This document shows, in pieces, positions 35,568-48,334 of a stretch of 64,000 bases of DNA. The position numbers were made by a program, and so were the translations under genes. Within the stretch, counting starts at the first letter, position 1. Each line of letters begins with the position of its first letter. The stretch is from Megascapheus bottae (taxonomy: Eukaryota; Chordata; Mammalia; Rodentia; Geomyidae): the NCBI GenBank assembly GCA_024803745.1, contig JANJXV010000016.1:40219001-40283000 (forward strand), given 5' to 3'. The notes beneath the pieces were generated by a model. It did no database searches. It saw nothing but the letters and a program-made list of their open reading frames with translations, and was not told the DNA's origin.

Positions 35568-36624
35568 CCATAATACATGGTTTTTGTTTGTTTTGCCAAA
35601 GGAATGCCACTCACAAATGATACCCAAGTCTGTGCTGTCAGGGGCAAAACTCTCATCACCTGCCTTCATATTATCCAAAATGTCCTACCCCTGTCCTTGG
35701 CCAATCTGAGTGACGTTCTGAGTGACCTGCAGTTGAGTCCGCCTGTACCCTGAGTGGCTTCAAAATCTTTAGGATTTCAGGTGCTGACAGACACCACCAC
35801 ATCCTGCAAAGGATACTGATGCACTGTGGCTTCCTGGTACTGCTTCAAAAGCAAACAAGATGGCCAGCTCATTGCTCAGTGAGTTTGCATGAGGAATGAC
35901 AGTGCCATTACTAGCCAAGGCTGTGACTCCTGGATTTCATTCTTCCCAGCATTAGGGACAGGTGGCAGATTGTGCTTCTGTATACAGATGTACACTAGAG
36001 TCCACTGCTTTGCACTTCTGCCTCAAAACCATGGCCTTGATTGATAGCTGGGATTTACAGTGATTGCTAGTGAGAAATCCCAGCCCTGAGTATCTAAAGA
36101 GCAAGTGGAAGACCTTCAGGAATGGTAAAAATAAAAACACCTGTCTATATTTTAAAACATTACTTTCCAGATGTGTGAGGTTCTCTTGAATTTTATGGAA
36201 GGTGCATGCAAGCACAAATGAGAGCTAGAGAACTGCAGGAATAGAAGAATTATAAAATTCCACCCCCTCTTTTGGGGGCTTTAGAGTTTTGTACTCGAAA
36301 GAGAAATCAGTATCAGACTGGGTTTATGTATTACATAAACTATGAATACATGCATTCACAGGGAGGTTTTATTATTGAATGGCTACAAGTTGAGACAACA
36401 GAGTGTTTTATTGTTGTATTGACCGAGCAAGTACAGGTAATCACGGGACTTCCAGAAGAATGAGACAGCTAGTTTTGAGGAGTCATTGAGATCACTAGAA
36501 GAATGAAAGATGTTACTGCTACAATATTGCTTAGAATTTGGCATTTGTAGATATTTAACATGGTCTGTTTCTACTTCTATGCAAAAGTCCTAAACAGACT
36601 AATATGTTGCGTTTAGCCACATGC
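35568..36624. other. Unique DNA, nothing recognised
   Basis: No gene or repeat family recognised. Confidence 0.45.
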
Positions 36625-36772
36625 TGTATTTAAAGGGAAAGATAGGGAGGGGAAGAGAAGGGGAACAAATATGTGAGAAGGGGTATCAATGTGTGAGAAG
36701 TAGTGCACCCGCTACCTGATGAATATAACTGTACCCCTTTTAGACATTACCCCGACAATTGAAAAATAAGTG
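36625..36772 (+). mobile_element. L1 3' terminus, short
   Basis: A purine-rich stretch, then 'gggtatcaatgtgtgagaag', 'tagtgcacccgctacctgat', 'gaatataactgtacccc' and an A-rich end. It is a severely 5'-truncated copy of the young L1 3' UTR family. Confidence 0.85.
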
Positions 36773-37811
36773 GGCTATGCAGCTATGCAAAGATCTTCTG
36801 CTTGACGTCTAAAGGGCTGATTAATAAACAGGGGCCTGTTCACCTTGAAAACACTTGATGAGTTTCTTTGCCATTAGCTTATAATAATTAGTATTATTAC
36901 ATTCATTTCAAGAATGAAATTTCTATATTTGAGGAGGAATTAGTGCCTAAAAGCACTAATTATCAAATCAAGTATCAAAGTAAGAATGTCATATAGCCAA
37001 TTTCCGAACTGTAATGTAGGCTTTTTTTTTTTTTACTAAATTAGCTCCATTGTCACATGCTGTTCCTTTTCAATGCAGTTTAACAGTCACTTGTCACAAT
37101 TGGAATTGATTGTCAAAATAAGTATGGAATTATAAAGGACATGAAGCTGTGGGGCTTCCTTGTATACTGAGGTATGCAAGAGGTGGTCAACTCTCCTCCT
37201 GCGTCTGGGTAAGATGATCAGATTCACACTTCAGAATGGTCTGTTGTCCAAGTCATTTTCTGCATTACCTCTAATTTTGTATTGTATTGCCTCTGTGGGC
37301 TTAATTACTGGATTTTTTGGTATGCTAAGAGGATAAAGATGAATATTTTAAACAAGAAAAGCTTCAGTGCTTTTTGTTCTTTCAGGGTCCAAGTTTTCAA
37401 AGATCTTTAAGGGAAGACAACTTTCCAAATAAAATGAATCCAGCTGAGGGTTTTTATTATCATTCATGCTGGCTACTACACACTATCCCTCATCCTTTAT
37501 CCCTTTCCTGTCCAACACAAAGCCATTTCTATCAAATGAGATTCTTTGATTTTCAGTGATAAAAATATTTTTACCTACTTTCCCTTGCATTCCCAAATCA
37601 AATTCTCACCATCACAGTTAATCTCTTTTGTCCATTAGTAGTCTATGTGTTCTTTTTTCTTCACAAGTCAGATCTGGTTAGATGAACTGGAAGGGGAAAA
37701 AGTCTCAACCATTTTCCAAAAAATACTGCAATGGAGTTTATTTAGTGATAAATACGTAAGATGTTCAGTTTTGATGTAACTCCCCAAGTTGTCTGTCAAA
37801 AAGTGATGTTT
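36773..37811. other. Unique AT-rich DNA, nothing recognised
   Basis: No gene recognised. A T-run at about 37023-37034 has no identifiable element attached. Confidence 0.45.
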
Positions 37812-37981
37812 TAGCTGGCACTCGTGGTTCCTGTCTGTAATCTTGTTTAGGGGCTAAGATCTGAGTTTCATAGTTCAAAGCCAACCCTGGCAGGAAAGTA
37901 CATGAGCCTCTTATCTCTAACACGAAAACGTCCAAAGTAGAACTGTGGCACACTCAGCACAAGTGCATACACAGCCACACA

Positions 37982-38024
<43 letters not shown>
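37812..38024 (+). mobile_element. B1 + ID-like SINE running into (CA)n
   Basis: 'agctggcactcgtggttcct', 'gtaatcttgtttaggggc', 'gttcaaagccaaccctggca' and 'cctcttatctctaacacg' identify the left arm and linker. The right arm degrades after about 37965 and is followed by a CA microsatellite at 37986-38024. Confidence 0.8.
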
Positions 38025-38025
<1 letters not shown>

Positions 38026-39002
38026 ACAAAGATATTTTTTCATAAAACGAAGCCATACTCTTTCTCAATGTTCATCTTTAATGGAATTAATTTTTGTACA
38101 TGAAAGTTTCTATTCAAATAATCCTGTACATCTATACACAGAGAATACTTCTTATATCTCTGTAACTCCGAGTAACACAGTAAACTCAAGGAGCTCCTAA
38201 GCCACCTGCAATCAGAAAAAAATGTTGCCATAGCTTCCAGAGCTTATTGTTTGCTGGTATCACATTTTAGTTCTTGTGGGGAGATAGTTTACTGGCTACA
38301 GAACTTATTTCTTACTTCAGGTGGTTTCCAGGTAATTTCAAAGACAAATGCACTTCAAATCCTTTTTCTTTTTTTGTTTTTTTTTTTTTGCAAGTTATTT
38401 TAACTTGATGTGAGGAATAAACCCAGGAGGCTTTTAGACCATGTTGGTCATGGCAATAGATAGTTATTAATTTAGGGATTCTGCAAGCTGATTATTAAAT
38501 TCTTAGTAGTTAATGTTGGGTATGATTCTTCATTGTTCTTGATTTTGCCACAAAGATTCAATGAATTCTCTTGTTACCCATAGTGAGAAATGTTCTAGAT
38601 TGTCAAAAAAAACCCACCTTTATCCTATCCAAATAAGGAAGGAATGGTATTCCATATTCATGCTCTGTATTTTATGCTTTAACAAAATACTTACCTTTGA
38701 ATGGTATATATTAAATTCTACTGATTGCAGATAATTGTTTGACCATATTATACATGGGCAAATGAGGAGTTGTGACAATGTATTAATAATGGCTTACTTT
38801 CCACAAAACTGGAGAGAACAGCAGTTTTCTCAGTGTCTCTCTTTTTGTTATATAACATAGGTTACAGTATGCTTGAACATTCGAGAGTATTGTTCTGTTT
38901 ACCATGGGTGAGTAATGATTTTTGTAATGTGAATTGCAGGAGTGATTGAATTCCTGTCAACATTCTCCAAAGTCTTGAGAAAACAGATAAGCAAATGAAC
39001 AA
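38025..39002. other. Unique AT-rich DNA, nothing recognised
   Basis: T-rich run at 38368-38392, then 'gaataaacccaggaggcttt', which may be a few bases of a reversed SINE; too short to call. Confidence 0.4.
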
Positions 39003-39044
39003 ACACACACAGACACACAGACACACACACACACACACACACAC
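39003..39044 (+). repeat. (CA)n microsatellite
   Basis: CA array with two 'aga' interruptions near its start. Confidence 0.95.
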
Positions 39045-40254
39045 CCCAGAAGCTATTTAAGATGTGTTAGTTGTTAGTCAGTAGTTGTTAGTCAGACTCT
39101 TTTGGTGACAAGGTCACATAAAAATTCAAGATTTATATTCCCATTAGCTGGGGCTAGGAGTCACTTAACTTGGCTGTAAATTTAAGATAATGGATACTAA
39201 CTAATCTCAAAGGTGCTTTAATCCAAAAGTAGTAAATACTTACAGAGTCTTGGAGAAACCTCATAAAAAAGAGATTGATGATTATTCATTTTGTCATTGC
39301 TACTGTTTTCTATGTAACTGATGCAATCAATCAAGAAGCCATGACTATTTTATTACATGAGATTGCAAGTGAAGCGCCATGTTTGTCCCATTTTCCTAGA
39401 ACTGTAACTCTGGTTAGGTAAACGGGGTTACCGTGGTATTTTTTTTAAGACTCAGTTGGATTCTGCTCTAATTTCTGACTAAGGAAGAAACACACAGCTT
39501 CCTCGTTGAGATCTCGAAACAGGTGGAAGGGTTAAGTGCATCCAATTCCTGTGGAACATATACAACGTCTCAAGCCATCCTTCAGTCGAGCATGCTGCGC
39601 AATCCACAACCACCAAACGCCCCTGGTTCTGGAAGCAAGACAGGCTTTCTTTCACCAACGGCAGCTCCTCCGCCAACACTTAATCTACTGGGAGCCTCCA
39701 CTTCCATGGCCCTCCCTCCATCACCCACTCCACTCCCAAAGCGGAAGAGGAGCTTACACCCTCCTACTGATTCCTCGTGGTTAAGCCATCTCTGCTGAGC
39801 TCTTCCTTACCACAAGGGTTACTGAGTTACAGGACTTGTCCAAGGTGGGTTTCTGATCTTTGGTGGCAGGCATTGTCTTTCCTCTTCTTTCTCCCTCTTT
39901 CTTCCCTCTGCCTCCATCCCTCTACTCTCTACCTAACAGACTGGTCACGTTTCAATTTCCTAGGAACTCATTTTTGTTACAGTGCATTTCATTCTTTATA
40001 GTTTCAAATGCAAAATAATGAAGAACTTCTGCTTTTTTTCCCAACAAAGCTTGGGTGCTTTCCTTTTTTTTCCCCTATTTTATGGCAACAATAAAGTTAA
40101 TCAAATAAACCAAACATTTTCATTCATGACTAAAAGAGTATTAACTGGTGAAGTATATTTAAGAAAATAGAGCCAAAATCAGAGTTGATAGTGATTTCTT
40201 GCATTTAGCAACACACATTTAAAGATCCTCTAAAGTCTCAGTGCTTGACAATAC
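39045..40254. other. Unique DNA with a GC-richer patch
   Basis: 39480-39850 is GC-richer. Overlapping plus-strand frames there have no recognisable motif. A good donor-like 'caag|gtgggt' lies near 39843 without a convincing acceptor. Nothing else recognised. Confidence 0.4.
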
Positions 40255-40545
40255 ATTTGTTTTAATGCTGAATAGCAGTCTGCTCTATAATCTTCGCCAT
40301 TTATTTGTCCATTTGCTCTTAATGCATACCGGTTTCTTGTGCATTGCATTTGACAATTATAAATATAGCTGGTATAAATACATAGGTTTCTTGTGGACAT
40401 AAATTATCAGCTCCCTTGGGGAAAATATCTAACAGCACAACTTTGGATTATATACAAGAACATGTCTAGTTTCATAAGAAATCACTAAATTCTTTTCCAG
40501 AATGTTGTATGCCTTGCCAGGACGAGTGACTTGTGGGGAAGATGG
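40255..40545 (-). mobile_element. Ancient L1 (L1M-like) ORF2 fragment
   Basis: 'atgctgaatagcagtctgct', 'tatttgtccatttgctctta', 'caattataaatatagctggt', 'cttgtggacataaattatca' and 'gctcccttggggaaaata' track the reversed L1 ORF2 end of old mammalian L1s, with high divergence. Confidence 0.72.
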
Positions 40546-41933
40546 AATGTTCTAACTTTTTGCTTGTATCAGCTGCTGCCAATGAATTGGCCTCTGCATT
40601 CTGCATATGTGCAGTAATGGGTTTTCCCTGTAATTTGTAATCTCCTAATGACATATGAAATATTGTACAGTGCATATTTGACTTTTTTCCTATTTGTCAG
40701 AACACAACTCCTGAAATCTTTGGTATGGTCAAAGTGCCCCTACTTTATTATCTACCATTGAATTGGTCTCTGTGGCTTCATGTCTGGGTCTGCTTCCAGG
40801 AGACCAAGTGTATCAGAAAATCTCCCCAAAAATCTGAAAGACAGAGTTTGGAGAACTCCAGGCTAACTAAACATGGAGCTACCTGGAGAGAAGCATGAAG
40901 AGATGAGGCTGTGGACATTCCATGCTCTTTCTCACATGTCTGGCCCTAACATCTGCTCATTTGTATTCAGCATAGTATCTACTATAATCTTTCTGCAAAT
41001 GAATAAAACCTGAGCACTCTAGTGGGACAGCAGATTTATAATTGATTGGTCACAAGCATGAGGAGAGGAAGCTGGCCTGTCCACTGGAAAGGGAAGTGAG
41101 AGGAAAACATCTTGGGGACTGAGAATGTTGGGTTCTGCCACTACCTTGAGATAGGTCTTATCAGTTCCAGGACTAGAGCTGAGGTCACAGGATATATAGG
41201 TATGAGATCACAGCTAAGCAGGTGAGGGAAACCCACACAGGTGGTGTAGAGAACAATGCTGCAAAAGTATGCAGAATATCTTTGTCCTAATTTTAATTTT
41301 GAAAAGTTTTGTTGTGTTTTGTGTTTTCATAGTTCTTAAGTAATTGGCAAGTTCCTTCAATTTATTATTGGCTATATTACAAATTGCAGGATCTGAGGGG
41401 TTTAATGGATTTTTAGGGTTTCTACTTATTTCTAATGCTTGTTCTTTTAACTGAGGAGCATGCATGTTCAGAGACAGGACTTGTGTCCTCATGAAAATGC
41501 CACAGCGGAGTGGCATCATTTGCATGATTCACTCCAACAGTCCAAATATCTGCAAACTCTTATAAGCAAAAGACATATTGAGTCAGACTGGATCTGCTGA
41601 GACTGGTCCTTTGGAGAGAATATAACAAAATGTATGTAAAACTACACAAATAGTATTTCTCTTTGAAATACCATTGTGGTGTTTTAACACTCCACATGAT
41701 AGGGTGAGGAAGAAATGATGGTTTCTGTGTGAGATAATGACATAGATTCCTTGTTTTCACTGGAGAATTTTATGTAATGGGGAAAGATTATCTCTCCACA
41801 AGCATGTAGGACAGAATCAAAGAAAAAGATATATAGGGGAAATTGCCTGGTAGATGACAGCTACAGGGATTACCAAAGGAATTTTTACATCCATATAAAA
41901 ACATCTGAGGAATCTCAGACACTAACCAGAATT
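40546..41933. other. Unique DNA, nothing recognised
   Basis: No gene or repeat family recognised. A minus-strand frame at 41214-41525 (103 codons) has no motif I know. Confidence 0.45.
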
Positions 41934-41973
41934 ATGATGATGATGATGAATAATGATAATAATAAAAATAATG
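41934..41973 (+). repeat. (ATG)n/(AAT)n microsatellite
   Basis: Short trinucleotide array of atg units changing to aat units. Confidence 0.9.
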
Positions 41974-43563
41974 CTTTCTCAAGCTAGAATGGTAAAAGAG
42001 GATATTTCTTGCCAAAAATAAAATGTAACAGAAAATAAACTCATCTGTCTCAAAATAAGTACCACTTTTGTTTGGTTCTAGGCCTATTCCCAGTTTGGAA
42101 AATAAACAAATTTCACAAACAACAATTATTGAATCGTCATTCTGTCTGTAACATAGCTATCATGTTTTCAGAGTGGTTGCTGTGATTTTTCAGAGTAATC
42201 TAGTTCCTCTCTTCTATTTAATGCCGATGAAAAATGAAACATTATCTGAGAGAAGGAACACATTATTTCTCAGGCTTAAACATTTACCGTATCTGATGCA
42301 TACCTGGCATGGAAAAACTAGTCTTTGAGCATTACAGAAATTCAAAACCCTAAGTAAAACCACAGAAATTTGTTGGGTTTGTTTAAACTGTTTCTAAGTA
42401 GAAAAGGAAATTCCTTCCCGCTCATGTCAATTATGGTCTTTGATTATGTGATAAAAGATGCCTTTGGGTCTAGTTTAAATACTGGACACAGCTCAGCCTT
42501 TTATCAGCTGGTACCACACCCAGATGGCTCCTGGAATATCCACTCTTCTCTCCTGCCTTGCATGACTTTCCTACCTTGCATGACTATGGCAAAACAACTA
42601 AAATTCTGTGTGTGTGTATATGTGGGGGGGAATGAGAGGACAAGATTAAAGAAATCAAGACTTTCACTTTGTAAGTGAAAGAATAGGCACCGACAAATTG
42701 ACTTTCCCAAAACCCATACTTAATTACTAACTCCATTGATTTTCTATTGCTCCATAGTAAAGTACCAGACTGAAAAAATTCCCAGTCAGGAATCTTGGAT
42801 TCGTTTTTTTGTTTTTTTTCTGCTATAGGGTCTCATTCACATGTTCTGGTCAGCACATATTGTTTGTGACTTCTGTCATGTGAAAAATTGCCACGGCCAT
42901 GGTACCAGCCTTCTAGGTCAGCAAGTGACTGCTGTCCAATAACCTCTGATTCTCAGGTCATGCCTGGGTAGTTTTCCCCAAAATGAGTGTTTGAGTCAGA
43001 GAAACAGCAAGCAAGCAAAAAGACCAAATAATAGAAGACAGAGAAAGAAGGTAGAATAAGAGGAGAGAAAGGAGGTAATGAGCTGCAGAGTTTCTCAGAA
43101 GCTAAGCCTGGAGGTGAGACACAACAGTATAGACTTGAGCTCACTGGTCACGCCCCTGTTATATACAGTCCAGTTCATTGATCACATACACGCTGATAAT
43201 GGTGAATGCAGAGAGGCCTGTGCAGGTGCATAGCAGGGGTTGAGATGTGTAGGCTCCTTGTGTCTGATTGCTAGAGGAGGCAGGCCTGCATCACACAGCA
43301 AGCTGCGACATGAGCCCAGTGCTTTTCTCTACACTTCTCAGATTTTTCATGTCCTTGCTCTATTCAATGCTTCATAATTTCCAATTATCTTTTTGTGATT
43401 AAAATTCAAAAACTAAGTAAAAAGCATTCTCGACCACAATCAGTTCTCAGAATCATGGGCAGTCATTTGATATTTTCTCAGTTGTATAAAAACTATATGT
43501 ATGCATAAGAATCATCTCATAAATGCATACAAGGACCATGTATAAGATCAAATATATACTTAT
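41974..43563. other. Unique DNA, nothing recognised
   Basis: A T-rich run near 42805-42822 is followed by 'tatagggtctcattcaca', possibly a trace of an old SINE; not callable. No gene recognised. Confidence 0.4.
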
Positions 43564-43634
43564 GAATGATCATATATATATGTATATATATACATATATA
43601 CATATATACATGTATATATATGTATATATACATG
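43564..43634. repeat. (TA)/(TATG) palindrome-prone AT repeat
   Basis: Alternating ta, tatg and taca words that pair with each other, so the tract is close to self-complementary and could form a hairpin or cruciform. Confidence 0.9.
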
Positions 43635-43720
43635 GTCAAATAGTTGAGAGACTGAGGCAATAGAATCACCAATATGAGGCCAGTCTGGGCAATATTAGTG
43701 AGATTACATGAAAAATAAAA
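43635..43720 (+). mobile_element. B1-like fragment
   Basis: 'gagactgaggcaatagaatc', 'accaatatgaggccagtctg' and 'ggcaatattagtgagatta' follow the B1/7SL body in order, ending in an A-rich stretch. Confidence 0.75.
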
Positions 43721-44004
43721 AGTATGCATATGTTGATATATTTTCTTCTTTATTAAAACATCATTAGATAATATGTGTTATATAAGTAACATGTAGAAAA
43801 TAAAATAAATTGAATGAGGACAGTGTTCTTTGTTTGGCTCAGAAGTTTGGAATTTAGATCACATTTCCTTCAACATGTGAATTTTTTTCTCTTAAGATTT
43901 AAATTAAATATATACATATACATGTATTCTACTTCCTTTTTCCATTGGCACAGTGATTATTCATTATACTATAGCTGTTTATTCTCTTAAAAAATCACTT
44001 TAAA
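43721..44004. other. Unique AT-rich DNA
   Basis: Nothing recognised apart from short ta-rich words. Confidence 0.4.
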
Positions 44005-44241
44005 CCAGGCAACAGTGGTTCATATCTATAATCCTATCTACTGAAGAGGGTGAAATCTGAGGATCATGATTCAAAGCCAACCTACACAGGAATATCCATG
44101 AGACTCTTGTTTCCAGTTAGCTACCAAAAAAGTCAAAAGTGGAGTTGTAGCTCAAGTGGTAAAGAGTCAATCTTGAACAAAATTGTTTACAGACCACCCC
44201 CAGGACCTGAGTTCAAGCCTCAGGACTAGACTTAAAAAAAG
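44005..44241 (+). mobile_element. B1 + ID-like dimeric SINE
   Basis: 'accaggcaacagtggttcat', 'tctgaggatcatgattcaaa', 'agactcttgtttccagttag' and 'tgtagctcaagtggtaaaga', ending 'caggactagacttaaaaaaa'. Both arms and the linker are present, moderately diverged. Confidence 0.9.
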
Positions 44242-44355
44242 AATTATCTGAGCAGAATGGCCTATATTTAAGCGTATAAAGTGTAAAGTACATGGATAGA
44301 CCAACAGAATGGGAATGATCATCCCCAGGGCCTGGGTAAGAACAATTTCAGTAGT

Positions 44356-44399
44356 CCGCTAACCTTTTCAACTCAGGCCGCTAACCTTTTCAACTCAGG
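44356..44399 (+). repeat. Perfect 22-bp tandem duplication
   Basis: The 22-bp unit at 44356-44377, beginning 'ccgctaacctttt', is repeated exactly at 44378-44399. Confidence 0.97.
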
Positions 44400-45197
44400 C
44401 CAAAAAGACTAAGCCAAGAAAAATGTGTAATTGATCCTTCTGGTGAGAAAGATGCTAATTAACTTTGCTGCAAAGCAAATTAGTTTCATCAGTACAAACT
44501 CCTTATAAATTTTTAAAAAAACTGTTTATAATCCCAATTGCTTTCTTCTTTGAAACATGAAAGATCTCAGAGGAGAACCAGCCAATAGCTACCTTCAGAT
44601 CCAACGCAACCACAGGAAATTAATCATTACATGGAGTTTGCTGTTGCATTGAAGAAGAGCTGTGATGTAAAGTCTGCAAATGCATCCTGTGGCCAACTTT
44701 GGATATTTTTTTCCTGAAATTTCCCTATTCTCATTTTAAAACTGTATACTTTGGTTATTATTCTCATTTTCTGTGTTCTTCCTACTTCATAATTTCCATG
44801 CCTAGTATGTGTCAGGTCTGGACAGTTCATCCTCATAACACTAGTCCCCTAAGGGTATGTGGTACATGAGAAGAGGAAACTTCTCCTAAGGCACAGCATA
44901 TGCAAGATTGTCTATAAATGGGATAATTTCCAGGATTATTTATCTTCAAATATATATATGTATTCCCTTAATCTCTGATGAAATTCCCTTAATCTCTATT
45001 GTGTTTCCCTAATTTACAAAATGTAGAAACTGATAGCACTTTTCAAAACTGAAGTTTTGGGTTCTTTATTTACGTATTTTGTAAATGAGTTCATGCCTAC
45101 TGAATATACAAAGTGGTGCTTCATGCTTAGCTGCCAAAGCTGTCTGACTGGTGAAAATCATGATTTAAAAAAAAAAAAAAGCTGATTTGGTCATAGA
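44400..45197. other. Unique AT-rich DNA
   Basis: No gene recognised. 'attcccttaatctct' occurs twice near 44963 and 44985, and an A-run lies at about 45166-45181. Confidence 0.4.
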
Positions 45198-45480
45198 GTG
45201 CCAGCAGCTATTACTAAAAGATTGGTGCCGAACTGTCCTTCGGTATTACTGTGCATCACCCTATTTATCCTGCGTGGGAGATCCTGTGGGAGACCGTCCT
45301 CTTTGCAGTATCTCCATCAGTTTTGGAAGATGACAAGAGGGAATCTGCGGTGGCAGCTTAGGGGAAGACGCCCCGGGCCCCAACCCTGGAGAGGGTGTTC
45401 TTACAGTGCAGAACGACTGTTTGCAAGACATAAGAAGAGATATGATTGTCCCCTGAAAGAAATGGAAGAAATCTGAAAGT
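45198..45480 (+). other. GC-rich patch with a 92-codon open frame, unassigned
   Basis: A plus-strand frame is open from 45198 to 45476 across a locally GC-rich, CpG-containing patch directly after an A-run. Its translation is basic and motif-free. It could be a piece of an old LTR element or a transcribed exon. I see no family match and no reason to call it protein coding. Confidence 0.2.
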
Positions 45481-45871
45481 CACAGCCATTTTCTGTAATC
45501 TTTGAATCTTCATACAGAAAAAACCCATTCCTTGTGATCCCCAGTGATGTCTGGGCTATTTACATATGAAAAGCATTAATTACACTTTGAGTGCTCCACC
45601 TGTCCTACAAAGGTAATCAAGCAAAACAGGGTCAGGAAGAAGGCACCACTTGCACGGGCAATGAAAGGGGCCCAGTCTCCAGAGAAGGGAAAGGACACAT
45701 TTGAAGGGTCCATCAGACATGGCAGCATGGAGGCCCGTGAGCTTACAGGGGTGTCAGCATCCAGACCAGTTCAGGCAGCTTTTCCAGCACTCGTCATAGG
45801 AGCCCAGCTCTGTCTCTGGAGACAGCAAGAAAATGGTGCTCAGCAACCTCAGCTCTCCTGAGTGGAAATAT
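45481..45871. other. Unique DNA, nothing recognised
   Basis: No gene or repeat family recognised. Confidence 0.45.
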
Positions 45872-45887
45872 CACACACACACACACT

Positions 45888-45962
<75 letters not shown>
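45872..45962 (+). repeat. Compound (CA)n-(GA)n microsatellite
   Basis: A CA array (about 45872-45915) passes straight into a GA array (about 45915-45962). Confidence 0.97.
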
Positions 45963-45963
<1 letters not shown>

Positions 45964-47444
45964 AGTCCTGTGGGAAAAGAAGATGCCTAATGATGAAAGT
46001 AAATAGGCAGAGAAAAATACACAAAAGATGTGCTTTGTGACTTCAAAGAGTAAAAGCCCTTTCACAACAGTTCAAAAGAACAGAAGTAAATTACCCAAGC
46101 TACCCCACTGACTGCCGTCTCCAAGATATTAAACTGCAGATATTTAAACACAGAAAGTCTGAAGGTACCCCCACACTGTCACAGTTTTGTTCTGTCTAGT
46201 GTCACATTCTTCAACGTGTACATCGAAATTATCCCCATTTTAAAAATTAGCAGTAGATCTGAATTTTCACTCAGTTCCCAAAGTTAGCTTGTTGCTGCTC
46301 AATTCAACTCTAGAGAAATTCAAACTATATTAGCAGAATTAAATATCCAATGTGGAGCATATTTAGTGACTTACAGTGAATATCTGTTATCTCATGCATA
46401 TTGAAATACCAGCCTCTATCAGAAAATGCCATTATTCTGAAACATTACCTTCTCCAAAGAACACACACCCAAAGAAAGATGAAATCAATACAAATCTGAA
46501 TTTCCTTTAGACCTGACAAATTTTAAATTTTATTCAATTCATATAATTATTTGAAAAGGCTCACTACTTTCAAAGCAGGGGGGAGGGACTTGGCACTTTT
46601 CCAACTTCTTGGTTCCTCCCCTCTACCAAAACATTAGCATTTTAACGCAGGTGCTGTGGAGAAACAAAGCTATAAGACACAGAAAGTTTTCTTATAAGGA
46701 AATCAGGTGATCGCTGAAGTAGTTGATTTACAATCTGTGGACCCAGGACAGACACAGACTTAGTTTTCATCTGAGTCTGATGGCTTGAGAACCAGAGAGG
46801 CAATGGAACAGATCCAATTGGAAAGCCAGCAGACCTGACACCTGAGAAGGGCAGGGTTCCCTTACAGCCCCAAGATAGAACAAGGCTGTTAGGCAGTAAG
46901 AGTTGCTGCCTCTTCCAGCAGGCCTGCCTTTTTGGTCTATGAACCAATATGTCCAAAATGGTCTTTTGCCAAATAGCTATGCACTCTGAGACCCAGTCAA
47001 GCTAGCACACCATACCTACTTTAAAAAGATTATAGCAGCTAATGAATGAGGAAAGTCAAGAAAGATAGGTACAATGAAAAAAAAGGTGTAAACATAGAGT
47101 TGTATTCCTGTGCTGGATTAGAAAATTGCAATTTCTCCTTAATTAAAAGGAAAGATCCTTAGCCCAAAGAAAGTAAGGAAAAGTTCATTTCCAACTAGTG
47201 AGTATCCTTGTTGCATTAATTCTTCCTTTGTTCTGCTGTTTCTGTGATTCCCTTTCCCTTCTATGGGATCAGATAAGCTGATACTTTTCTGTACTTTTTG
47301 TTCAGAAACCCTAAACAGAAAAATAAATAGAAATCACTGTATACAGGACATAATTTAAAAAAAAAAACCTTGTTTCCAATTCTTGGAGTTCAGGTTAATG
47401 CATGTCATTATATATGGCTCTGTGCACTTAGAGATTGCTTTATG
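45963..47444. other. Unique DNA, nothing recognised
   Basis: No gene or repeat family recognised. A minus-strand frame at 46642-46956 has no recognisable motif. Confidence 0.45.
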
Positions 47445-47454
47445 GTGATCCCCT

Positions 47455-47610
47455 GCTGGGGAGGAGAGAGGAGGGAAGTGGTAAGCTAGAGAAAATAAGG
47501 GAGGGATAATAGTGTTTAAAAAGAAATATACACATCGCCTAACTTCTGTAACTCTAACCCCGCTGTTCATCACCTTTGCAATGAAGATATAATTTATTTT
47601 TTTTTTAATT
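47455..47610 (+). mobile_element. L1-type 3' end, older subfamily
   Basis: A purine-rich run, then 'gataatagtgtttaaaaaga', 'cctaacttctgtaactctaa' and 'ccccgctgttcatcac', ending A/T-rich. It has the same order as 9240-9372. Confidence 0.55.
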
Positions 47611-47778
47611 TTCGCACTCCAAGACAACAGACAAAGTAGTAGGAAGCCTTCGCTAATGCTTATTATTAGAAGCTTCTGGGTACTTCCTCTTGAGTGAGTG
47701 GGCCCTGGTCTTTCCCATCCTGAGCTCGCAGGGCGCCTATCCCAGCTCCTGGGTTCCCAGCTGATGCTTCCATTTCAG

Positions 47779-47874
47779 AAGTGTGAAGCTGTGAAGCACC
47801 AGGCTTGCACCGAGGCAATGAACCAGCAGAACGCCACTTTTCATTTCTTCAAGGGCAGCCGGCTGCCTTCCTCG
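47779..47874 (+). other. Candidate 96-bp exon
   Basis: The acceptor 'atgcttccatttcag' (ends 47778) is preceded by a branch-like 'gctgatg'. A donor 'ctcg|gtaaca' begins at 47875. The 96-base interval is GC-richer than its surroundings, a multiple of three, and open in the frame that starts at 47698. No protein family recognised. The donor is weaker than consensus. Confidence 0.22.
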
Positions 47875-48334
47875 GTAACACCTCAAGCAGTCTGTAATTA
47901 GAGCTGCTTTCAGTTTATTTCCACTAGACAGCCTTGCCTCCCGTGGAATCCGAGACCTAACCATGGAATTGTTGAGGTAGATTTTAACGCGTTTTGCAAA
48001 ACCTGTAGGTTGTAGATTCTCCCACTGTGATTTGGTTTGAACCAACATCTCCGCTCACACGTTATTCCCGACACCAGTTCCTCCTTTCCCGCCATGGTCT
48101 GACCTAAACTCAATCCATTTCACCACACTTGATATAAAGGAACAACTGCACAGCATTTGGGCTTCTTGCAAATAATAAATGAAAAAAAATTCTGAATACT
48201 ATTTTTTATATCTCAGTTTATACTGTGTGTTTTTTGCTACCTTCAATAAAAAATAACATTATTGTCTAAAACAAACTACTACAAACCTAGTAGTTATTGA
48301 GTGAGATACAAACATCAACCATTTGGTTGCATTT
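47875..48334. other. Unique DNA, nothing recognised
   Basis: No gene or repeat family recognised. Confidence 0.45.

Noticed and set aside
45223..45232. 'tggtgccgaa' resembling a retroviral tRNA-Phe primer-binding site
   Set aside because: Only ten bases match, the next bases diverge, and no LTR end precedes it; likely chance.
45871..46065. Ser/Leu and Cys/Val repeat frame
   Set aside because: Produced by the compound CA/GA microsatellite.
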